Source: Rhizomys pruinosus
Lineage: Eukaryota; Chordata; Mammalia; Rodentia; Spalacidae
Reading direction: 5' to 3'
Assembly: GCA_009823505.1 (NCBI GenBank)
Contig: VZQC01001071.1
Span: forward strand, 1,382,612 to 1,446,611
DNA: 64,000 nucleotides
In this document: positions 56,898-64,000 of the stretch, piece after piece
Position numbering within the stretch: position 1 is the first letter of the stretch
How the letters are laid out: each line of letters starts with the position of its first letter
Notes under the pieces: generated by a model
The model's input: the letters and a program-made list of their open reading frames with translations, nothing else
What the model was told of the DNA's origin: nothing
The model's database searches: none
Program-made: the position numbers and the translations under genes

Positions 56898-56928
56898 AAT
56901 ATATTTTTCCTTTAAGGAAAAATATATT
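56898..56928. repeat. Perfect inverted repeat, 15-bp stem, 1-nt loop
   Basis: AATATATTTTTCCTT (56898-56912), T, AAGGAAAAATATATT (56914-56928). Confidence 0.95.
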
Positions 56929-56929
56929 A

Positions 56930-57635
56930 ATACTGATAAAACGATGTGGTCTAATGATATTTTTTTTAGAATAGCAGTCATGCCAGTTTAGGGTTGTAAA
57001 TGCATCACATGTTCCAAAAGTAAATAACCAGCACATTCCTCAAAGGTATTTACACCATCAGCAAGTTTCAAAACCTCAAAGGCCCAGAAATTTCCACAAA
57101 ATAAACGATTGCAAAATATACACTCATACACATACACACAAGACTGGATACCGTCAAAAGATGAGGATTGTCTGAATAAATCATATTATTAACGCAGGCT
57201 AGATAAAGTGATAAAAATCTCTTTATTCAAGAGCTATTAACTACTTGGAAGCATGCATAGGAATACTGTCAGCTTTTAAACAGGAGATGGCCACAGACCA
57301 CAACCTAATGATTGTGATGGCAAATGACGAAAAAAAAAAAAAAGACTCTCATTTATGAAAATAAAATTAGTGGATATACAAAATGAAAAAGATTTTATAC
57401 ATTTTTATTTTATAATAATGCAAGTTATTTTATAATTAAAGTGTTTTGGTTCTATAAAAAGTCATCTTGAAAATAAGATATACTTGCTTAAAAATTATTA
57501 GTATCATATTCATTTAACCAAAGGGAAACCAAGTTTAATTTTTAAATATGGCAATTAAACTAATAAAATATATAATTCTCTCATCTGTGGACATCTATAT
57601 GGGCAGAATAACATGGAAAACAAATTCTAACAAAA
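56930..57635 (-). other. HBS1L intron, unclassified AT-rich sequence
   Basis: Nothing recognised. An A-tract at 57331-57344. Confidence 0.4.
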
Positions 57636-57639
57636 CCCA

Positions 57640-57880
57640 AGGCTGGGTAGATGGCTCAGAGGTTAAGACTATGGGCTGTTCTTTCTTACAGGAGACTCAG
57701 GTTCAAATCCTACCACCTGCATAGTGACTAACAACTGTCCATTACTCCAGTTCCAGGGGATCCGATGTTCTCTTCTGACCTCCACAGGCACTGCACAACA
57801 TGGTGCATTTACAAACACATAGGCATAGCACTTACACACAAAATAAATAGATAAATAAATTAAAAGCTTAAAATAAAATC
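57640..57880 (+). mobile_element. B3-like SINE (old)
   Basis: aaggctgggtagatggctca to cttacacacaaaataaatag. It ends about 33 bp from the donor side of an HBS1L exon. Confidence 0.82.
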
Positions 57881-57912
57881 TTTTAAAAATTCTAACAAAA
57901 CCCTTTAGCTAC

Positions 57913-58059
57913 CTGATCCATTTTATTGACAGCCACAGCAAGTTGTGTCACACCAAGAGATCGGACCAGAAGGCCATGCTCTCGAGTCTGTCCTCCTGTC
58001 TCAAATCCAGCTTCAAACTCTCCCCTGCTGGCATCGACAACTAAAACAGCTACATCAGC
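57913..58059 (-). CDS. HBS1L: HBS1L coding exon with G4 motif NKMD
   Basis: This 147-nt exon is 49 complete codons in phase 0/0. It starts [16 protein letters not shown] and ends [13 protein letters not shown] is the guanine-specificity (G4) motif of translational GTPases, and [10 protein letters not shown] is the conserved helix region before it. The acceptor is ccttag/GCTGAT and the donor is CAG/gtagc. It joins in frame to the exon at 61233-61350 (GAAQ then ADVA). Confidence 0.97.
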
Positions 58060-58244
58060 CTAAGGAAGGATAAAGAACAAAAGCTAGACATAGCGGCATA
58101 CCACTTTCACTCAAAGGACAGTTTACTCAATTAACTACCTGGTGAGATTTTAGAGGCAGACACTAATGCAATCCTAACCTGAAATGAAAACACCAAAACA
58201 AATGGCTAGGATAAAGTTAAGAGTACAAACTGAGCAATCAATTT

Positions 58245-58343
58245 GTTTGTTTGTAGACTGAGCTGGTCTTGATCTCACAGATTCACCTGCTTCTGCCTCC
58301 TGAGTGCTGGTACTAAAGGCATGGACCACCTCACCCAGCCTTG
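58245..58343 (-). mobile_element. B1 SINE fragment
   Basis: Antisense, tagactgagctggtcttgat to acctcacccagcc. Confidence 0.75.
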
Positions 58344-58394
58344 AACAATCAAACTGAAGACTGACTCCTTTATTTATTATTAAAATAAATAACT

Positions 58395-58603
58395 GTGGGT
58401 TGGAGAGATAGTTCAGCAGTTAAGAGGACTGGCTGTTCTTGGAGAGGACTCAGGTTCAATTCCTAGCATCCACATGGCAGCTAAAAACCATCTGTAACTC
58501 CAGTCCCAGGGGAATTCAACATACTCTTATGACTCTATAGGCATGGCATGAAATGACTGCACTTACATGCAGGCAATACACTCATACACATAAAGTAATA
58601 ATT
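58395..58603 (+). mobile_element. B3-like SINE (old)
   Basis: gtgggttggagagatagttc to cactcatacacataaagta. Confidence 0.85.
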
Positions 58604-58605
58604 AA

Positions 58606-58770
58606 GGCTGGGCGTGGTGGCGCACACCTTTAATCCTAGCACTTTGGAGGCAGAGACAGGTGGATTTCTGTGAGTTTAAGTCCAGCCTGGTCTACAGAGT
58701 AAGCTCCAGGCCAGCTGGGACTAAAGGGATACCCTGTCTCAAAAATACCAAATAATAATAATAAATAAAG
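58606..58770 (+). mobile_element. B1 SINE
   Basis: ggctgggcgtggtggcgcac to accctgtctcaaaaatacc, inserted in or next to the B3 tail. Confidence 0.9.
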
Positions 58771-58784
58771 TAAGAAATATTTAA

Positions 58785-58945
58785 TAAATTTTCTTGTTTG
58801 TTTTTGGTTGTTTGAGACAGAGCTTCCCTGTTCCCCCAACCAGCCTGAAATCCTAAGTCCAGTCTGGCCTTGATCTCAAAGAGCTCCACCTCCATTTGAC
58901 TCCCGAGTGCTGGGATTAAAGGCATTCAGCACCACACCCAGTTTC
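58785..58945 (-). mobile_element. B1 SINE, half of a duplicated block
   Basis: Antisense. With its flanks it matches the block at 60405-60620. Confidence 0.88.
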
Positions 58946-59912
58946 TAATAAATGTTTTTCAAAGAAATAAAAAAATCACTGCAGTCACTACTATATCTCG
59001 GTAAAGTGTCAGTCTCTCTAGGTTCAACATACTTCATAGACAGGGGCAGTGTGGGCAACAGCTTGTACAAAGCAAGCAGCTCTAAGCTTGTAAGTCCTAT
59101 GCACAATAACTGTAAATTTCTTTCTCACCAAGTTTTCTAAACCATAATAAACTCACTCTCTAAGGAAATGTGAAATCTACCAAAGCAGTACTAAGACACC
59201 TAATGCTATAAGCGTTTCACCTAATTATCTTTCCTGATACCAGCTCCAAAAAATTGCCTGGGAACTTCTCTATTAATCTACTTTCTACATAACAGCTCTT
59301 GCCTTGGGAGTTCAAAGGTTTACACATTATCAATATAATGGAATTTAAAAGAATTCACTTATAGAATCAAAAATATTTTCCTACTGTAGCTCCATAAGGA
59401 GTTTGTAATAAATGATATACATAATGACCGTGGACTCTCGGGTTCTAGAATGGAAAAATAAAAACCTTATCTATAACAATTTTCCCTTGTCTTTGCTTCT
59501 CTCATTAAAGCATCAAAATGTGCTTCGTAGTCATTATACCCCTGCACTGCCTCCCACAGGGCTTAGCATACAGCAGGCATTCAGTAAATAGTTACTGAAT
59601 GAAAACTGTACACACAGAAGCAAGTATCTAAAAGGAGATACAGAGAAATTAAAGTTGGTTCACATCTTTTGGCAAATGAGATGACAGTATAAGCTCCCAG
59701 GTATATTACAGAAATAGGTATGAAAGATAGGGAAATATATATATCTCATAAAGTTACTGTAAATGTGACATCACACTAACTGCATAATCAATGCCCACAA
59801 CAGTAGCTCTTCCCATGCTAGGTACTAAACCAATGGTGGTCATTTATCTCAGTTGAGTATACTGAATCTTAATATTCTAAAATTACATATTAACTTTTAA
59901 ACTGTGATTAAA

Positions 59913-60073
59913 TTTTTTTTTTTTTTTTTTGTCTTTTTGAGACAGGGTCTCCCTTTAGTCCCAGCTGGCCTGGAGCTCACTTTGTAGACCAGGCGGGCCT
60001 TGAACTCACAGAGATCCACCTGCCTCTGCCTCCCAAGTGCTAGAATTAAAGGCGTGCGCCACCACGCCTGGCT
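59913..60073 (-). mobile_element. B1 SINE with target duplication
   Basis: Antisense. TGTGATTAAA flanks both sides (about 59903 and 60074). Confidence 0.93.
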
Positions 60074-60419
60074 GTGATTAAATAATTTTAAGCTACTAAT
60101 ATACTCCTTTAGACTGACAAATACTCAATACTCTTTTCTTTGCTCTGTTTTCCAATAACTGTACATTATGACAGAAATACATACAGTGCTATTTTCTTTG
60201 TTTTATTATCTAAAGTAATTTATCTTTCCATATCTTTAAGAATCAATTAAGTTTGTAAATTGCAAATAGTTTTCAATATCTAAAGAGAGTAAATACAACT
60301 CTGATCGCATTGAACTGATCAGTGAGAAGGGATGCTTCCACACATTTAATTTGCATTTTTCTTTTGTGAATTAATAAAAGGTTTTTTAAATAAATAAATG
60401 CTTATTTAATAAACTTTCT

Positions 60420-60570
60420 TGTTTGTTTTTGGTTTTCTGAGACAGGGCCTTCCTGTGCTCCCAACTGGCCTGGAACTACATAGACCAGTCTGGCCTCAAC
60501 CTCACAAAGATCTGCCTGTATCTGCCTCCCAAGTGCTGGGATTAAAGGCATGCACCACCATGCCTAGTTT
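60420..60570 (-). mobile_element. B1 SINE, other half of the duplicated block
   Basis: Antisense. Both flanks resemble those of 58785-58945. Confidence 0.88.
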
Positions 60571-60779
60571 CTAATAAGTGATTTTTTTAAAAGAGAATAA
60601 ATAAATCACTGAAGTACAGATGCCAAGGTTCATCATTTCTATATAAATTAGATCTTTAAAAAAAGATGCAGAGCTTGAAAATAAACTGGTAGGGCAGATC
60701 TTGAAATACTCTCTCGAAATTAACAACAAATGAAAATCAAAAAAACATATACTTGCATACTATTATTTTTAGCTCCAAA

Positions 60780-61050
60780 GAAGCCCCTCTGATACACTTG
60801 CAGCTTCCTAACACATTAGAAGCCCCTCTGATACACCTGCAGCTTCTTAACACATTAGAAGCCCCTCTGATACACCTGCAGCATCCTAACACATTAGAAG
60901 CCCCTCTGATACACCTGCAGCTTCCTAACACATTAGAAGCCCCTCTGATACACCTGCAGCTTCTTAACACATTAGAAGCCCCTCTGATACACCTGCAGCT
61001 TCCTAAGACATTAGAAGCCCCTCTGATATACTTGCAGCTTCCTAACACAT
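60780..61050. repeat. 39-bp minisatellite, seven units, in an HBS1L intron
   Basis: Units begin at 60780, 60819, 60858, 60897, 60936, 60975 and 61014, each starting gaagcccctctgata. Because 39 is a multiple of three, both strands stay open: 13-residue repeats such as EAPLIHLQLPNTL on plus and CIRGASNVLGSCR on minus. That openness is a consequence of periodicity, not evidence for a gene. Units 2 and 5 share cttctta where the others have cttccta or catccta. Confidence 0.95.
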
Positions 61051-61232
61051 AGAATGCTTTATAAAATGCCAATGAAGAGGGTATCAAAATTCATGTATCA
61101 ATTTTTTCTAACTTTTTTTTAAAAGCAAAATGTTTCAACTTTAAAATACTTTAAAGTTAAAATAGTACAATTACAAGCTCAGCATCAAGAGCTGTATGTA
61201 CAATCAGTCATAGTTAAGAAAACAGCGGGTAC

Positions 61233-61350
61233 CTGGGCTGCTCCTGTGATCATATTTGGAATGAAATCCTTATGGCCTGGAGCATCCATTAGTGTAATGA
61301 CTTTGGTTTTGGTTTCAAACTTCGTCATACCAACATCCATTGTTACTCCC
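61233..61350 (-). CDS. HBS1L: HBS1L coding exon (G domain, switch I/II region), first exon in window
   Basis: HBS1L is a cytosolic translational GTPase of the eEF1A/eRF3 family. With Pelota it enters the empty A site of stalled ribosomes and promotes subunit splitting in no-go and non-stop decay. This 118-nt exon encodes 39 full codons beginning [10 protein letters not shown] and ending NMITGAAQ. It contains the G3 motif DAPGHKD, whose His is the catalytic residue in this family, and the RGVT segment following switch I. The acceptor is ttaag before GGGAGT and the donor is CAG/gtacc. The first base completes an Arg codon split with an upstream exon outside the window. The P-loop (G1) exon lies beyond 64000. 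Recognition is by direct similarity to HBS1L and by continuity with nine further exons. One change from the human protein as I recall it is FETKTK for FETTTK. Confidence 0.96.
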
Positions 61351-61947
61351 CTTAAACAAAACATAGGATGGTTAAAATGTCCCATGTAAATAGTCTGTGA
61401 TATGGGCTAAGTCACTTAATAAAAGGCTAAGTGACCATCTAAATCTAAGCAATAATGGGAACTTTACTATAAAACACCAGCTATAATACATTATATCTAT
61501 ATGCTTTGAAAACAAGGCTGTATATACAGAAAGAACTCTATCAAAATGATAGTTCCCATTTTCTTAAAGTTGGAAGAAATAGTATAATTGTGAACAAAGA
61601 TATATACAGGAATTTGTAGACAAGAATACCTCACAGGAAGAAAAGATAACAAATGATCACTTTCAAGTAAATTTATGTTTCATTAATTATAGAAATAAAC
61701 CTATAAAACTTTCATTTGCAGTTGTTCAATATATAAAAATTCTGAAAACAAGAGATAGCAGAGATGGCCAATTTTTAACAAAAATTAAGAAATGAGTGGC
61801 AGTTTGCTTGGTGTCACATTCCACCCGCCTGGAGACCAAAGCAGCACCCCCTTTTTTCAGCCATCAATGAAGATTCCAGTTTTTGTTTTTGTTTTTTTGT
61901 TTTTAAATTTTTATTTTTAAAAGCTCCAGGAAAGTCTGTAAGAGCTC

Positions 61948-61984
61948 TGAGTCATCTGACCTTGGGGGAAGGTCAGATGACTCA
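61948..61984. repeat. Perfect hairpin, 16-bp stem, with two AP-1-type motifs
   Basis: TGAGTCATCTGACCTT (61948-61963), loop GGGGG, AAGGTCAGATGACTCA (61969-61984). The ends are TGAGTCA and TGACTCA, the two orientations of the AP-1 consensus. It lies in the HBS1L intron upstream of the first exon in the window. Confidence 0.95.
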
Positions 61985-61997
61985 TTTAAAAGGGAGA

Positions 61998-62145
61998 AAC
62001 CAGCCGGGCGTGGCAGCTCATGCCTTTAATTCTAGCACTTGGGAGGCAGAGGCAGGTAGATCTTTGTGAGTTCAACGCCAGCCTGGTCTACAGAGCGAGT
62101 TCCAGGACAGCTGGGGCTACGGGGAGACCCTGTCTCAAAAAGACC
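61998..62145 (+). mobile_element. B1 SINE
   Basis: cagccgggcgtggcagctca to accctgtctcaaaaagacc. Confidence 0.92.
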
Positions 62146-62262
62146 AAAAAAATAAAATAAAATAAAATAAATCAAATAAAATAAATCAAATAAAATAAAA
62201 TAATGAAATAAAATAATAAAAATAAAATAAAAAATAAATAAAATAAAAAAATAAAATAAATG
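62146..62262. repeat. Expanded (AAATA)n tail of the B1
   Basis: About 115 bp of aaata/aaataaatc units, far longer than other SINE tails here. Confidence 0.9.
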
Positions 62263-62847
62263 GGGGAAACTATGTGGTTAATAAACTAGGTTTGCCTCCA
62301 AACCATTCAAATTAAAAAATCAGCCTTCCTTCACTAGCAAGAGACCTAATACTGCAACAATAAATTACAGATTTAACCAGAAACCAATACTACAATAATA
62401 AACTATAGGTTTGCCATAGCAGTAAGGTAAGTAGAACTCCTTAGCTTAGTCATTTGAGCTTGCTTCCTCAACATCTAGGGGCCAACTCAATTGTGAGGCA
62501 AGACTTATTCTGAGCTCTTCCCTAAGTACCATGTGATTTTTTTAAAAATGCCATTTAGCATTATGTATGGGAGTGAGCTAAAAACATCTACTATGTACGT
62601 AGAAACATCAGCTCTCCACAGAGTGAAGTCTAAAAATTGTAATATGGTAAGAAAAAGAAAACTAGCAACAACAAAAAGACAAGTACCAATAAGTAGATAA
62701 AATGGCCTAAAAATTCAAACAACTGAACCTGTAAGAAACATGTACATTGTTAGCTTAACTCATATGTACCCTTAACCACGACATTCTAGCTTAAGTTATA
62801 ACTCTTTCAGTCTCTTTAGCTACCTGATTACTCAAAGAAAACTAAAA
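62263..62847 (-). other. HBS1L intron, unclassified sequence
   Basis: No repeat or exon recognised. Confidence 0.4.
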
Positions 62848-62850
62848 GGA

Positions 62851-63003
62851 GGCTCGGCCTGGTGGCGCACACCTTTAATCCCAGCACTCGGGAGGCAGAG
62901 GCAGGCAGATCTTTGTAAGTTCAAGGCCAGCCTGGCCTACAGAGTGAGTTCCAGGACAGCTGGGGCTACAGGAAGACCCTGTCTCAAAAATACCAAAAAA
63001 AAA
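62851..63003 (+). mobile_element. B1 SINE
   Basis: aggctcggcctggtggcgca to accctgtctcaaaaatacc. Confidence 0.92.
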
Positions 63004-63084
63004 TTCTTTAAAAGGCTACAGAGTATAATAATCTGTTAAACAGGTAGAAATTATTCAGGCTTCTAATACAACATACACACAGTT

Positions 63085-63107
63085 CTGTTGTTGTTGTTGT
63101 TGTTGTG
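63085..63107. repeat. (GTT)n microsatellite
   Basis: About seven GTT units. Confidence 0.9.
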
Positions 63108-63172
63108 TTTTCTTTTCCCTCCAAAATACAGCAACATCCAGCTAACTTTTTGTATTTGTAAAAAATGGGTTT

Positions 63173-63328
63173 GTAGCCAGGCATGCGAGACAGCACACGC
63201 CTTTAATCCCAGCACTTGGGAGACAGAATCTTTGTGAGTTCAAGGCCAGCCTGGTCTACACAGTGAGTTTCAGGACAGCTGGAGCTACAGGGAGACCCTG
63301 TCTCAAAAAGACAAAAAAAAAAAAAAGG
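63173..63328 (+). mobile_element. B1 SINE with short deletion
   Basis: gtagccaggcatgcgagaca to accctgtctcaaaaagac and A-tail. Confidence 0.9.
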
Positions 63329-64000
63329 TTTGCATTGATATACAGTTAAAAAGACATGATGAGGGGAAAAAAGAAAACCATTGTGATATAAATTCCAAAG
63401 AGCTACAGTCTACTATAAGCTGCTTTATAAAAACTGTCTTAAGACATTACAATGTACACTAGGACTGTAAGAAAACTACCACACACATAAAAAAAAAAAA
63501 AAAGTATGAAAATCCAGATATATATTCTCTAGTCATATTCAGATTAAAGCCAGCTGGGTCACAGTTCCCACTTGTTAAATGACAGGCCCTTTGACAGGAC
63601 TTCCCATTCTTCTGACAGAGTTGGTATAAATCTTTCATTTCACTTTATTGAGGCTGCCTTTGCTGCTCTATCTCTCATAGGCTTAACTAAATTTATGTTC
63701 TAAAATACTTCAAAAGAATATTATTCTTTGGCCATATCTTCATTCTTCTGTTAGAAGTGTCAATGACTAGGTAGATTGATTTTTTTTTTACTCTATCTCA
63801 TACAAAGATAAGACAATGAAGTAAAATTGAAGAAGTCTTTTATCTTACATTCTTTGTATTTTGGTCATTCTGAATCTGAACAGATGATAGTTTACTACCT
63901 TCAACTTTCTTTATAACCTGATATAAAATTAAGTTGTACTGAAAACTAACTAAAATCAAGATAATCTGACACATACTAAAGGAAGTACAACTGAAACTTG
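63329..64000 (-). other. HBS1L intron to window end
   Basis: Apparently unique AT-rich sequence. The next upstream coding exon (P-loop region) is not in the window. Confidence 0.45.

Noticed and set aside
60737..61087. Open frames on both strands with 13-residue protein repeats
   Set aside because: They follow from a 39-bp tandem repeat (multiple of three, no stop in the unit). They sit in an intron and match no protein family.
61351..64000. Search for the P-loop exon (GHVDAGKST) of HBS1L
   Set aside because: No matching minus-strand exon found. It must lie beyond the window.

Overview
The window is nuclear DNA of a muroid-type rodent. The evidence is the mix of B1 (7SL-derived), B3/B2-superfamily (tRNA-derived), B4 and ID SINEs with MT/ORR1-type MaLR LTRs and rodent L1 3' ends. 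The young B3-like SINEs carry a 17-bp internal duplication that I do not recall from mouse or rat, so the species is probably neither, but I cannot name it.

The only intact gene I can support is the 3' half of HBS1L, the Pelota-partner translational GTPase of ribosome rescue, on the minus strand. Ten coding exons lie between 61350 and 38017. All junctions are AG/GT, all phases agree, and together they encode the C-terminal 361 residues: the end of the G domain with its DAPGH and NKMD motifs, then beta-barrel domains II and III. Upstream exons (P-loop, N-terminal domain) lie beyond 64000. The 3' UTR runs down from 38016 to an end I could not fix.

Positions 1-35000 lie beyond the 3' end of HBS1L. 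They are intergenic and made largely of nested retroelements: MaLR LTRs and one near-complete MaLR element (8121-10752), three MT LTRs with short target duplications, a degraded two-LTR endogenous retrovirus (about 18248-20960), several L1 3' ends, and many SINEs. A 5'-truncated processed pseudogene of SLC25A5 (ANT2) lies at about 24201-24840. I saw no exon of the gene expected next to HBS1L in mammals (ALDH8A1), but short exons cannot be excluded by eye.

Positions 38171-64000 are HBS1L introns, rich in SINEs, microsatellites and one 39-bp minisatellite. The points most worth checking are a pure (CT)n tract filling the normal branch-point zone of one HBS1L acceptor, a dimeric tRNA-head+B1 SINE proven by a single 16-bp target duplication, a free-standing tRNA-head monomer SINE, a lineage-marking 17-bp SINE duplication, and several perfect hairpins and tandem duplications. 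No CRISPR array, bacterial-type operon or new protein system is present. The predicted open frames of 60-190 codons outside HBS1L are shadows of repeats.
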